DNA of 15,928 nt from an uncultured bacterium (lineage in GTDB: Bacteria; Pseudomonadota; Alphaproteobacteria; CAISDR01), in assembly GCA_903884125.1 (NCBI GenBank), contig CAISDR010000265.1, positions 1 through 15,928 on the forward strand. Reading direction: 5' to 3'. A program made the translations under genes and the position numbers. The notes under the pieces are model-generated. The model ran no database searches and was not told the DNA's origin. It was given only the letters and a program-made list of their open reading frames with translations. Below, one piece after another: positions 7,144-14,983 of this stretch. The first letter of the stretch is position 1; the number at the start of each line of letters is the position of its first letter.

Positions 7144-8265
7144 ATGTCGCGAACACCCGAAGATCATGATGCAACCGGCCTGCCGGGACAGGCATTGATC
7201 GAAGTTGACCGGGCGATCGGTGATCTGCGCCGCGGCATGCCTGTAGTGCTGGCCAGCGATGAAGGTTCGTATCTTTTTCTGGCGGCAGAACTGGTTCAGC
7301 GGCCAGGACTTGAGCTGATGCGCGCGAAAGGTGGCCCGGCGCTGCGGCTGGTCTTAACGCACCGACGCGCTATGACGCTGAAAATCCGGCTTTACACACC
7401 GGACGTGGTGGCACTGGTGGGATCGGACCAGTTTGCCCCGGACACCATTCAGGCACTGGCGGATCCCTGCCTTGATCTGGCAACACCCCTTAAGGGCCCC
7501 TTTCATGCCGAACGGCTGGAAAAAACCCCAGGGGCATGGACCTCCGGCGTCCGGCTGGCAAAACTGGCGCGGCTATTACCCGCCATTCTGATTGCGCCCC
7601 TGTCGTCCGATCATGCGGTTTCCGGCTATCTCTCGGTATCAACAATGGCAATTGATGACTATGAACTGGCCGACGCTGCCAGTCTGGTCCCGATTGTTAC
7701 CGCGCGCGTGCCGCTGGCTGATGCGCCCGACAGCAAACTTGTGGCGTTTCGCCCGTTGGACGGCGGTCCGGAACATCTGGCAATCGTGGTGGGCGCCCCG
7801 CCACTGGATGCACCGGTTCTGACCCGCCTGCATTCAGAATGTTTCACCGGCGATCTGATCGGATCGCTGAAATGTGATTGCGGTGAACAATTGCGGGGTG
7901 CCATTGCCGCCATGGAACAGGCGGGCGGCGGCATTGTCCTGTACATGGCGCAGGAAGGGCGCGGCATCGGCCTGATCAACAAACTGCGCGCCTACCGGCT
8001 GCAGGACCAAGGGTATGATACCGTCGAGGCCAATGAACGACTGGGCTTTGAATCAGATGAACGCATGTTTCAGCCAGCCGCCCGCATGCTGAAAATGCTG
8101 GGCTATGGCAAGGTGCGCCTTATGACCAATAACCCGGATAAGGTCGCCGCACTTCAGGCATTGGGTATCGATGTGGCCGAACGTGTAGCGCATCAGTTCC
8201 CGACCAACCCGCATAATGAATTTTACCTTTCTGTAAAACGGATCAAGAGCGGACATCTGTTATGA
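7144..8265 (+). CDS. ribA: GTP cyclohydrolase II with degenerate RibB-like N-terminal domain
   Basis: First enzyme of the GTP branch of riboflavin synthesis (GTP to 2,5-diamino-6-ribosylamino-pyrimidinone 5'-phosphate), cytoplasmic, 373 aa. The RibA domain spans about 195-370: zinc ligands Cys233, Cys244 and Cys246 in HSECFTGDLIGSLKCDCGEQL, then EGRGIGLINKLRAYRLQD with the catalytic Arg/Tyr region (271-288), VEANERLGF (294-302) and LMTNNPDKVAAL (326-337). The first ~185 residues look like a diverged DHBP synthase (RibB) half: AIGDLRRGMPVVLASDEG and AAELV resemble RibB, but the acidic DREDEGD-type metal and substrate motif is replaced by SDEGSYLFL, so RibB activity is unlikely. The ATG lacks a strong ribosome site. 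The stop overlaps the next gene (ATGA), implying coupling. Confidence 0.93.
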   Translation: MSRTPEDHDATGLPGQALIEVDRAIGDLRRGMPVVLASDEGSYLFLAAELVQRPGLELMRAKGGPALRLVLTHRRAMTLKIRLYTPDVVALVGSDQFAPDTIQALADPCLDLATPLKGPFHAERLEKTPGAWTSGVRLAKLARLLPAILIAPLSSDHAVSGYLSVSTMAIDDYELADAASLVPIVTARVPLADAPDSKLVAFRPLDGGPEHLAIVVGAPPLDAPVLTRLHSECFTGDLIGSLKCDCGEQLRGAIAAMEQAGGGIVLYMAQEGRGIGLINKLRAYRLQDQGYDTVEANERLGFESDERMFQPAARMLKMLGYGKVRLMTNNPDKVAALQALGIDVAERVAHQFPTNPHNEFYLSVKRIKSGHLL

Positions 8266-8774
8266 GTGATCTGATCCTGGGGTCCGACCTTGTATTACGT
8301 CAGGGCGCGCTGGGTGCAAAATGCACAATTGGACGCAACGGATTTAAGATCGACAAACGCGAAGGCGATTTGGCAACACCCATTGGCCGGTTTTTGCTGC
8401 GCCGGGTTTTCTATCGCCCCGACCGCCTGGCGCCGCCCAAAACCGCATTACCCATCCAACCGGTTCTGCCTGACGATCTGTGGTGCGATGCATCTGATCA
8501 CCCGTTTTATAATCAACTCACCCGCAAACCGTTTTCGGCAAGTGCGGAAGACATGTGGCGCACCGATCATGTCTATGATCTGGTTGTGGTGATTGGTCAT
8601 AACGATGACCCGGTCGTACCCGGATTGGGCTCTGCGATATTCATCCATCTGCCCCACGCTGACGGCAGGCCAACCGCAGGCTGCGTCGCGCTCGATCGCG
8701 ATCATCTGCTGTCCATGCTGGCAAATGCCGGAATCGGAGATGCACTGGTGATAAAAGGCCCTTCAGATGCCTAG
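8262..8774 (+). CDS. Small L,D-transpeptidase (YkuD) fold protein without signal peptide
   Basis: 170 aa, about the size of the whole catalytic domain. The YkuD catalytic signature is present: His129 in IFIHLP and TAGC with nucleophile Cys141 (motif H-x8-T-A-G-C-V-A-L). Other typical blocks are KREGDLATPIGRFLLRRVFYRPDRL (32-56) and YDLVVVIGHNDDPVVPGLGSAIFIH (105-129). Family members cross-link peptidoglycan stem peptides or attach proteins to them in the periplasm, but the N-terminus MSDLILGSDLVLRQG has no signal peptide or membrane helix, as in the short alphaproteobacterial subgroup I recall. Export or a cytoplasmic substrate is therefore open. The ATG overlaps the ribA stop by 4 bases. Its TAG stop is part of CTAG (8771-8774), shared with the asnB stop on the other strand. 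Confidence 0.87.
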   Translation: MSDLILGSDLVLRQGALGAKCTIGRNGFKIDKREGDLATPIGRFLLRRVFYRPDRLAPPKTALPIQPVLPDDLWCDASDHPFYNQLTRKPFSASAEDMWRTDHVYDLVVVIGHNDDPVVPGLGSAIFIHLPHADGRPTAGCVALDRDHLLSMLANAGIGDALVIKGPSDA

Positions 8775-10726
8775 CCAAGCTTGCGGCTTTTGATCCAGTC
8801 GATCAGCATCAGGGCATTCCAGATCTGATGCTGGCGATCGATGCGCCCCGACTGGTGCGCGGCGAATACGTGTCTCAGACGCGGGCCGTTGATTATACCC
8901 AGGGGATCAAGACTGGCTGGTGCAATCAAGGACTGCGCCCAGTCGCGCAGGGGGCCGCGCAGCCATTGGTCCATAGGCACGCTGAAACCCTGCTTGGGGC
9001 GATCCACCAGCGCGGGCGGGACATGGCGGTGTAATATTTCTGCCAATGCGCGTTTACCCTTTGATCTGGCAATGCGCATGTTGGGCGGTAGCGTTGCGGC
9101 AAAAGCCAGCAGATGATGATCAAGAAATGGCTCTCGTGCTTCAAGCCCGTGGGCCATGGTGGCACGATCAACTTTCACCAGCACATCACCGGGCAGATAG
9201 CCCACCATATCGGCGGCCATCATGGCAGTATCCAGACGTGCTGCCGATGGCAGTGATGTAATTTTCTGGGGTACAGCGCTGCGCAAAATCTGATCTGCAT
9301 CCGACCATTGACGCAAAAGACTTTCATACAGCTCGACCGGAAGTCCGGATTTCAAAAATCGCGCCAGACCCCTGATCCTGCCACCGTTCAGACGCCGCGC
9401 CAGATCCGGTTTCAGCCCCGCACGACCTGACTGAATCAGACCATCGACAAAATCCGGAGATAACAGATCAAGTGCGGTGCCTGCCAGCCATTGTGCCCAG
9501 CGCGGCACATGACGCAGGCGCCGGTCAAGATTGGCCCCCATGATATGGCGCGCATATCCGCCAAAACCTTCATCGCCACCATCGCCTGACAGGGCAACGG
9601 TGACATGACGGCGTGCCTCAGCGGCAATCACATAGGTTGGAATGGCAGAGGCATCGGCAAAAGGTTCATCGAACACACGCGCCAGTTCCGGCACCACATC
9701 CAGGGCTGTTTGTGCATCAACCATGATTTGAGTATGCGCGATCCCAATATGGCGTGCGACTTGCGCTGCCATGGGCGCTTCATTCAGCCCCATATCATCA
9801 AAACCTACGGTGAATGCCTGAGGTTTGCGTCCGCCCGGCGTGTCAGACAGCTGCGCGGTCAACGCAGCAATCAGGCTGGAATCGATACCGCCTGACAAAA
9901 AAATGCCGACAGGGACATCGGCTACCAGTCGAAGGCCGATGGCACGTGTCAGGTGGGCTTCAAGCTGATCACTGGCTTCACGGGCTGAACCCTGAAATGG
10001 GATGGCTGCCGCGCGCACATCATCATATCGCCAGTAAAATTCGGGGGCTGATGAACCGACTAGTGACAGGCTGACGATCGACCCCGGCTGGACTTTGGCA
10101 AAGCCTTCATAGATTGATCCACGGTCAGACACATGGCCGTGTGTCACATAATGTGCCAGCGCCTGCGGGCAAAGACCTAACGCGGGCCCACCCAATAGCT
10201 CGTTGGCGGCTTCCAGTGCCTTGAGGTCGGATGCAAAGGCCCAGACACCCTGAATACGGCCATACGATAACGGCTTCACCCCCAGCCGGTCACGCACCAG
10301 ATGAACCATGCGCTGTTCCAGATCACACAGGGCAAAGGCGAACATGCCGATGGTTTTATCCAGCGCTGCATGAAGGCCCCAATGTTCAATGGCGCTCAAC
10401 AGAACGCGCGTGTCAGAATTGGTTTCCAGTCGGATGCCATCATCAAGCAGGTCGTTGGCAATGGCGCGAAAATTATAAATTTCGCCATTGAAGACCATGA
10501 CAAAACGCCCTGATGGCGATCGCATGGGCTGATCGGCCTGATGGGTCAGATCAATGACTGCCAGACGTCGGTGGACAAGGTTCAGCCCCATGTCGCGGTC
10601 GGCAAAAAATCCTTCGCCGTCCGGCCCGCGTCTTGCGAGTGCCTTTGCCATGGCCGCACCCGCCTGAACGCGCAAGCGTGGATCAAACTGCTGGGCTGGA
10701 TCAAACAAACCGGCAATACCGCACAT
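8771..10726 (-). CDS. asnB: Asparagine synthase (glutamine-hydrolysing) family amidotransferase
   Basis: 651 aa, class II glutamine amidotransferase fused to an ATP-pyrophosphatase synthetase domain. The start is set by the required N-terminal nucleophile: MCGIAG begins at 10726 with AGGA about 8 bases upstream; an ORF extension of 10 codons further upstream is rejected because Cys must be residue 2. Glutaminase motifs: RRGPDGEG (32-39), RRLAVIDL (53-60) and FNGEIYNF (79-86). Synthetase motifs: PP-loop SGGIDSS (278-284), FDEPFADASAIPTY (352-365) and SGDGGDEGFGGY (380-391), with EAREPFLDH near the C-terminus. It could make asparagine or amidate a sugar acid or peptide; long homologues of this type are common in polysaccharide clusters, and a heparinase-like gene ends 8 bases upstream. 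It is the last gene of the rsmB-side cluster. Confidence 0.92.
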   Translation of the reverse strand: MCGIAGLFDPAQQFDPRLRVQAGAAMAKALARRGPDGEGFFADRDMGLNLVHRRLAVIDLTHQADQPMRSPSGRFVMVFNGEIYNFRAIANDLLDDGIRLETNSDTRVLLSAIEHWGLHAALDKTIGMFAFALCDLEQRMVHLVRDRLGVKPLSYGRIQGVWAFASDLKALEAANELLGGPALGLCPQALAHYVTHGHVSDRGSIYEGFAKVQPGSIVSLSLVGSSAPEFYWRYDDVRAAAIPFQGSAREASDQLEAHLTRAIGLRLVADVPVGIFLSGGIDSSLIAALTAQLSDTPGGRKPQAFTVGFDDMGLNEAPMAAQVARHIGIAHTQIMVDAQTALDVVPELARVFDEPFADASAIPTYVIAAEARRHVTVALSGDGGDEGFGGYARHIMGANLDRRLRHVPRWAQWLAGTALDLLSPDFVDGLIQSGRAGLKPDLARRLNGGRIRGLARFLKSGLPVELYESLLRQWSDADQILRSAVPQKITSLPSAARLDTAMMAADMVGYLPGDVLVKVDRATMAHGLEAREPFLDHHLLAFAATLPPNMRIARSKGKRALAEILHRHVPPALVDRPKQGFSVPMDQWLRGPLRDWAQSLIAPASLDPLGIINGPRLRHVFAAHQSGRIDRQHQIWNALMLIDWIKSRKLG

Positions 10727-10734
10727 GGCCGATC

Positions 10735-12552
10735 CTATCCGCGTTTGAACGCCCATTTAATACGGGCAAGACCTGCATCTGTCAGACCGGTCAATACGAT
10801 CTGCATCGACCGGCGCACCCCCGCGCGCGTGCCTTGGGGGTCAACCAGATAAACGCTTTCTTCCAGTTCGAGTTTGGCACCAGTTGCGCGAAACACCCAG
10901 CCTTCGCCATTGGCCAGTGCCAGCAGGACCGAGCGCTGATCGCGTGCCAGTGATACGCGCACATCCGGATGAAGATGAAAGCGGATGATAAAGGGCAGGC
11001 TGTGCGGCGGTTTTTTAAGGCCAAACATGCCCTCGCGCGGTGCCGGTTCCAGCGAATCCTCGCCGCGCAGATCCACACCCTCGGGGTCCAGGAAAATGCG
11101 CCGAAGATGACGCATGCCAAATCGGCTGGCATACAGATCGTGAAACCCTTCGAGCACTGCGCCATGGGCATCCTCGAAACGTTCAGCACCAATGGCACCG
11201 CGCATGGGCGCAGCCCGCACACCAAGCCGCATGGCAAGCCTGCCGCTTAAGGTCTGAAACTGGGATTGATCGCCAAGCGCCAATGTGGACTGGGCCGCCG
11301 TTGAACGGGCCATGCGTTCCCATTCATGGCCCATGCCACGACCTGATCCGCAATTGGTCACGATCCGATGGCGGCCCACGGAAAATTCAAAAGACAGCAC
11401 ACCGGCATGAGCACGTTCTGCCTCTACACCCAAACTGACGCGCTGGGCCGAACCTGACTTTGAGCCGGGTGCACCCATATCCATAATGACCAGTGACCGT
11501 CGGGCCTGAATGCGCCCAAAGCCCATATATGGGGCAAGCCCCAAGGGACGGCCCTTGGCATCCGCCTGACCGATCACCTTGTCCAGATAGCCTTCAGCAA
11601 TGGCCGTGGTGCCGTTGAACAAGGCCAGCTGGCCATCACCATGGCGCAGAAAACGCAACATGGGCGTTGCGCGGTCAATGGCAATCTGCAGCGCCTCGGG
11701 CACTTCGGCCCGCGCCAGAATCAGGGCGGCCTTAAGCAACACCAGGTCAGCCAGCACCTGCAGCAGAACCTCGGGCGAGCGTGATACATGCCCACCATCC
11801 GACAGGATCTGGCGCCCCGCCTCGGCGCGCACGATGGCCAGACCCTGGGTCAGATATTGGGTGGATTGCGGCAGGACTAGCCCGGCAAAACAAAGGCCAA
11901 GGCCACCGGTCAGCCGCTCGGCCCCGGTCATAGGGCTTTGCATCAGACGCTGCAGGTGGGCTGCCTGCCGGACCATGGTGCGCAGAACCTGGGATCGAAA
12001 AACAAGGTCGGATGAATCGAGCACCAGTCTGGCATGGCTGAACCAGGCAATCAGGCGCCGCGCCAGAACCGGGGCACGCCAGATGCGCGCGACAGCGTCC
12101 GGGCCGCCCGGTTCCGAATAGCGCGCGATCCAGTCACGCACCAGCGACCGGACGCTTTTTTCTGCCATGTCCCCGCCCAGCGCCTGAAAGTCGCGTAGCC
12201 AGCTGAAACCATGCAGGGCATCGGACCAGGCATCCGACAACGGTGCCATATCAAAGGGTTGGGTTGACTGGGTTGATGCTGTCAGACCTTCAAAGGCCCA
12301 TAGTCCGCGCAGCATATCATCGGCACGCGCGGCCTGACCGGGCCAGAGATCGTCGGGTACCCGCAAAAGGCGATCCGGCATCGGCCCGCGCAGCAACCAC
12401 CGGTATAACCCGGTGCCGTATATCCGTTCAGCCAGGGATCTGCGTGAAATGCGCCAGATCGACCGGGCTGCCGCCCATTCAAGCCCAAGGCGCGCGGATA
12501 AACCGAATGAAGGTTGTTTGCGCCCGACTGGATTATCCGCGCCGCCGGTCAA
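10735..12552 (-). CDS. Heparinase II/III-like protein
   Basis: 605 aa, assigned to the alphaproteobacterial heparinase II/III-like family found near rsmB and purH. The N-terminal two thirds is an alpha-helical, toroid-like region. Typical blocks are WLRDFQALGG (about 119-128), SRSPEVLLQVLADL and DGQLALFNG. The C-terminal beta-sandwich region (about 340-590) includes EFSVGRHRIVTNCGSG and RFHLHPDVRVSLARDQRSVLLALANGEGWVFR. The family relates to polysaccharide lyases acting on acidic glycans, but substrate and activity for this chromosomal clade are not established to my knowledge. No signal peptide is visible. The start is TTG at 12552, overlapping the rpe stop as TTGA; I see no ATG or GTG nearby in frame. 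It ends 8 bases before asnB. Confidence 0.8.
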   Translation of the reverse strand: MTGGADNPVGRKQPSFGLSARLGLEWAAARSIWRISRRSLAERIYGTGLYRWLLRGPMPDRLLRVPDDLWPGQAARADDMLRGLWAFEGLTASTQSTQPFDMAPLSDAWSDALHGFSWLRDFQALGGDMAEKSVRSLVRDWIARYSEPGGPDAVARIWRAPVLARRLIAWFSHARLVLDSSDLVFRSQVLRTMVRQAAHLQRLMQSPMTGAERLTGGLGLCFAGLVLPQSTQYLTQGLAIVRAEAGRQILSDGGHVSRSPEVLLQVLADLVLLKAALILARAEVPEALQIAIDRATPMLRFLRHGDGQLALFNGTTAIAEGYLDKVIGQADAKGRPLGLAPYMGFGRIQARRSLVIMDMGAPGSKSGSAQRVSLGVEAERAHAGVLSFEFSVGRHRIVTNCGSGRGMGHEWERMARSTAAQSTLALGDQSQFQTLSGRLAMRLGVRAAPMRGAIGAERFEDAHGAVLEGFHDLYASRFGMRHLRRIFLDPEGVDLRGEDSLEPAPREGMFGLKKPPHSLPFIIRFHLHPDVRVSLARDQRSVLLALANGEGWVFRATGAKLELEESVYLVDPQGTRAGVRRSMQIVLTGLTDAGLARIKWAFKRG

Positions 12553-13229
12553 CGGCCAATAGCCTTTAGTGCCGAAATATTATTCGCGTACTGGCCCGGC
12601 CCGCCCCTGAAAGCTGCTGTGCCTGCCACCAGCATGTCAGCACCGGCAGCGACCACAGATGGCGCGGTGTCTGGTGTTATCCCGCCATCTACTTCAAGAA
12701 CGATATCCCGACCGGTCAGATCGATCATCCGCCTAAGCTGGGCAATGCGCGGCAGCGCACTTTCAATGAACCCTTGCCCGCCGAAACCTGGATTGACCGA
12801 CATTACCAAAACCAGATCAACCAGATCCAGCACCGGTTCAACAAGCGACAGCGGACTGGCCGGGTTCAGCGCGATACCGGCGAGCACCTTGTGACTTTTG
12901 ATCCGTTGCAGCGTGCGGTGCAGATGGGGACCAGCTTCCGGATGAACCGTCAGGACCGAGGCCCCGGCATCGACAAAGGCGTCGATCATCGGATCAACCG
13001 GAGAAATCATCAGGTGAACGTCAAAGGGTTTTGCCGAATGGGGACGCAGCGCTTTGACCACGGATGGACCAATGGTCAGATTGGGCACGAAATGCCCGTC
13101 CATCACGTCCACGTGAATCCAGTCCGCGCCAGCAGCATCGATGGCGCCGATTTCGGCACCCAGACACGCGAAGTCCGCCGCCAGAATGGACGGCGCGACA
13201 CGCACCGGAAAGCGCGTTTTGTCAGCCAT
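12549..13229 (-). CDS. rpe: Ribulose-phosphate 3-epimerase
   Basis: Interconverts ribulose 5-phosphate and xylulose 5-phosphate in the pentose phosphate (and, where present, Calvin) pathway. 226 aa TIM barrel with all key residues: APSILAADF (12-20), HVDVMDGHFVPN with metal/catalytic His39 and Asp41, His72 in FDVHLM, MSVNPGFGGQGF (143-154), and Asp181 in EVDGGI. The start at 13229 (MADKTRFPVRVAPS) matches the family length; a 40-codon upstream extension would overlap rsmB and is not family-like. AAGGA sits close to this ATG, with unusually tight spacing. It lies 43 bases after the rsmB stop and overlaps the next gene by 4 bases (TTGA), so translation is probably coupled. Confidence 0.95.
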   Translation of the reverse strand: MADKTRFPVRVAPSILAADFACLGAEIGAIDAAGADWIHVDVMDGHFVPNLTIGPSVVKALRPHSAKPFDVHLMISPVDPMIDAFVDAGASVLTVHPEAGPHLHRTLQRIKSHKVLAGIALNPASPLSLVEPVLDLVDLVLVMSVNPGFGGQGFIESALPRIAQLRRMIDLTGRDIVLEVDGGITPDTAPSVVAAGADMLVAGTAAFRGGPGQYANNISALKAIGR

Positions 13230-13272
13230 GTCCTTGCTTAACAATCCCGCATGAATCGGACAAGGGGGGAGT

Positions 13273-14631
13273 CTAGCTGACCTTAGCCAACCTTGCTGCG
13301 AAAAACCCGTCCAACCCGCCAAAAGAGCGTAAATGATGGGGAAGCGCACGCAAATCCCCGGCTGGCGTGATCAGGTCCGACAGGCCAAACAGCTCGTCGG
13401 GGCTGATGGGCGTGCGTTTTAACCCGGACTGGCGATCCAGAATCCGGTCGATACGTTCCACCCCTTCGGCTGATTGCAGCGAACAGGTGGAAAAAATCAT
13501 TTGGCCGCCCGGTGCCAGCAGGTTGATGCCCGCATCCAGCAAACGGTCCTGCAAGCCTGCAAGGGCGGTGATATCATCAGGCTGCTTGCTCCAGGCCACA
13601 TCGGGGTGTCGCCGGATCGTACCGGTTGATGAACACGGCGCATCGATCAAAACCGCATCAAACAGCTGATCCGGCTTGTATTTGGTGCCATCTGCCTCGA
13701 TCACGTCGGCATCAAGTCCACACCGGGCCAGGTTTTCGCGCAGGCGTTGCAGACGCCCGGCGGCCCGGTCAACGGCTGTGACCCTGGCACCCCTGGCCGC
13801 AAGGCTCAATGTCTTGCCCCCCGGTGCCGCACACAGGTCAAGAATCCGTTTGCCTGAAACATCGCCGAACAAATGAGTTGGCAGCGATGCGGCTGCATCC
13901 TGCACCCACCAGGCGCCTTCCTCAAATCCGGGCAGGGTTTCAACCCGTCCACCAGCCCAACGCCGCAAGGTGCCATTAGGCAGGACCTGCGCCTCAAGCG
14001 CCTCGGCCCAGGCCGCCGGATCACCCTTGGTGGATATGTCCAGCGGTGCTTCACCCAGATGTGCCTCGGCAATGGCGCGGGCATTGGCCTCGCCATGCGC
14101 TTTGACCCAGGACCGGTAAAGCCATTCAGGCGTATTCAGGACAGCAGCATCCTGGGCTGCGATTATCCCTTCGCCTTCGGCTGCCAGACGACGGCCAACG
14201 GCGTTTATCAGCCCGCGAAAGGCCTGGGCATTGCGATCAGCGGCCGCCAGATTGACGGCGGATGATACCGCAGCATGGGCGGCCACTTTCATGAAAAGCA
14301 GTTCGGTCGCAAGCAGGATCAGAATTTCAGGCGCGGGGCCAGCAGAGCGCGGCAGGGCCTTGGGCACAAAATGATCCAGCAGGCGGGCAATCTGCCCGCG
14401 ACGTCGCAGGGCCGTGGTCACAAGCGCGCGGGCAAAGCCGCGATCGCGCACATCAAGTTCGCCCGATGCTTCTTCGCTCAGGGCTTCATCCAGCGACCGA
14501 CCGCGGCGTTGCACAGCAATCAGGGCGTCAAGTGCAAGCTGGCGGGAGGAGACACCGGGCTGGCCACGTGCTGCGACCTGACGGCGATCAGGTCGGGGCG
14601 GGTGCTTTTGGGGTTGGGTCGGATCGGCCAT
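13273..14631 (-). CDS. rsmB: 16S rRNA (cytosine-967 C5)-methyltransferase RsmB-like
   Basis: SAM-dependent RNA m5C methyltransferase of the RsmB/Sun/Fmu family, 452 aa from the chosen start. An N-terminal NusB-like RNA-binding domain (ALDALIAVQRRGRSLDEAL onward, about residues 30-150) is followed by the RsmB catalytic domain. Numbered from the longer ORF starting at 14661 (subtract 10 for this start): SAM motif LDLCAAPGGKT (274-284), IDAPCSSTG with Cys343 and FSTCSLQ with nucleophile Cys393. Two ATGs are possible, 14661 and 14631; I prefer 14631 because a promoter-like pair lies just upstream and would start the mRNA within a base or so of that ATG, while neither start has a good ribosome site. 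It heads the rpe / heparinase-like / asnB gene series and is divergent from the DUF1674 gene. Confidence 0.9.
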   Translation of the reverse strand: MADPTQPQKHPPRPDRRQVAARGQPGVSSRQLALDALIAVQRRGRSLDEALSEEASGELDVRDRGFARALVTTALRRRGQIARLLDHFVPKALPRSAGPAPEILILLATELLFMKVAAHAAVSSAVNLAAADRNAQAFRGLINAVGRRLAAEGEGIIAAQDAAVLNTPEWLYRSWVKAHGEANARAIAEAHLGEAPLDISTKGDPAAWAEALEAQVLPNGTLRRWAGGRVETLPGFEEGAWWVQDAAASLPTHLFGDVSGKRILDLCAAPGGKTLSLAARGARVTAVDRAAGRLQRLRENLARCGLDADVIEADGTKYKPDQLFDAVLIDAPCSSTGTIRRHPDVAWSKQPDDITALAGLQDRLLDAGINLLAPGGQMIFSTCSLQSAEGVERIDRILDRQSGLKRTPISPDELFGLSDLITPAGDLRALPHHLRSFGGLDGFFAARLAKVS

Positions 14632-14668
14632 TGAGCGTCTTATTGGGCCGGACGGGGCCATGGGTCAA
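14632..14668 (-). promoter_or_regulatory. Candidate rsmB promoter, possibly leaderless
   Basis: On the minus strand, TTGACC (14668-14663) and AATAAG (14644-14639) are separated by 18 bases and resemble -35 and -10 hexamers (5/6 and 4/6 to consensus). A start about 7 bases beyond the -10 falls at 14632, next to the ATG at 14631. No Shine-Dalgarno is present. This supports the shorter rsmB start but is a by-eye prediction. Confidence 0.4.
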
Positions 14669-14673
14669 GTCTC

Positions 14674-14709
14674 TTGGACAAGGGTGCGGCCCATCACTAT
14701 ATAGAACCC
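14674..14709 (+). promoter_or_regulatory. Candidate promoter of the DUF1674 gene, possibly leaderless
   Basis: TTGGAC (14674-14679) and TATATA (14698-14703) are separated by 18 bases. Transcription starting about 7 bases after the -10 would fall on the ATG at 14710, so the mRNA would have essentially no 5' leader. The bases between the -10 and the ATG (GAACCC) contain no ribosome-binding site, consistent with leaderless translation. The -35 elements of this promoter and the rsmB promoter stand back to back, 5 bases apart. Confidence 0.45.
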
Positions 14710-14895
14710 ATGACCGACGCGCCCGAGACACCCAGAAAACTAAGCCCCGAAGCCCAGCGCGCACTGGCCGAGGCCGAAGCGCGGCGCGCTGCTGCTTTAA
14801 CGGCCGAAAGCGCAAAAGAAATCAACGGCCCCCCCGGCCCCGAACCCACCCGCCACGGCGACTGGGCATTCAAGGGCATCGCCTGCGATATTTGA
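14710..14895 (+). CDS. DUF1674 protein, succinate dehydrogenase assembly factor 4-like
   Basis: 61 aa. The C-terminal signature EINGPPGPEPTRHGDWAFKG followed by IACDI is the hallmark of DUF1674/SDHAF4, whose characterised eukaryotic members help assemble or protect the flavinylated SdhA subunit of succinate dehydrogenase. The N-terminal half (KLSPEAQRALAEAEARRAAAL) is a charged Ala-rich helix. The start MTDAPETPRK at 14710 gives a family-typical length; an upstream TTG at 14674 would add 12 non-conserved residues and overlaps the probable -35 element. There is no Shine-Dalgarno sequence. No sdh genes are in the window; adjacency to rsmB is a layout I recall from other alphaproteobacteria. A role in complex II assembly is inferred from family only. 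Confidence 0.85.
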   Translation: MTDAPETPRKLSPEAQRALAEAEARRAAALTAESAKEINGPPGPEPTRHGDWAFKGIACDI

Positions 14896-14983
14896 GCGCG
14901 CGGGCCAAGGGCTTGGGTGGCCAGGGCCGGCCAGAGGGGGGGCCGAAAGATCAGCAGACCATCAGCTTACATTCAGTGAGTAA

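Noticed and set aside
10727..10756. Upstream extension of asnB starting at 10756.
   Set aside because: It would bury the catalytic N-terminal Cys of the glutaminase domain and overlap the heparinase-like gene; MCGIAG at 10726 has its own ribosome site.
13230..13349. Forty-codon N-terminal extension of rpe.
   Set aside because: It overlaps rsmB, is not conserved in the family, and the ATG at 13229 gives the standard length.
14896..14983. GC-rich dyads (CCAAG-GG-CTTGG, GGCC repeats) between the DUF1674 gene and the GST gene, considered as a terminator.
   Set aside because: Stems are 4-5 bp with tight or ambiguous loops and no T tract follows on either strand. Nothing else is recognisable in this 88-base gap.
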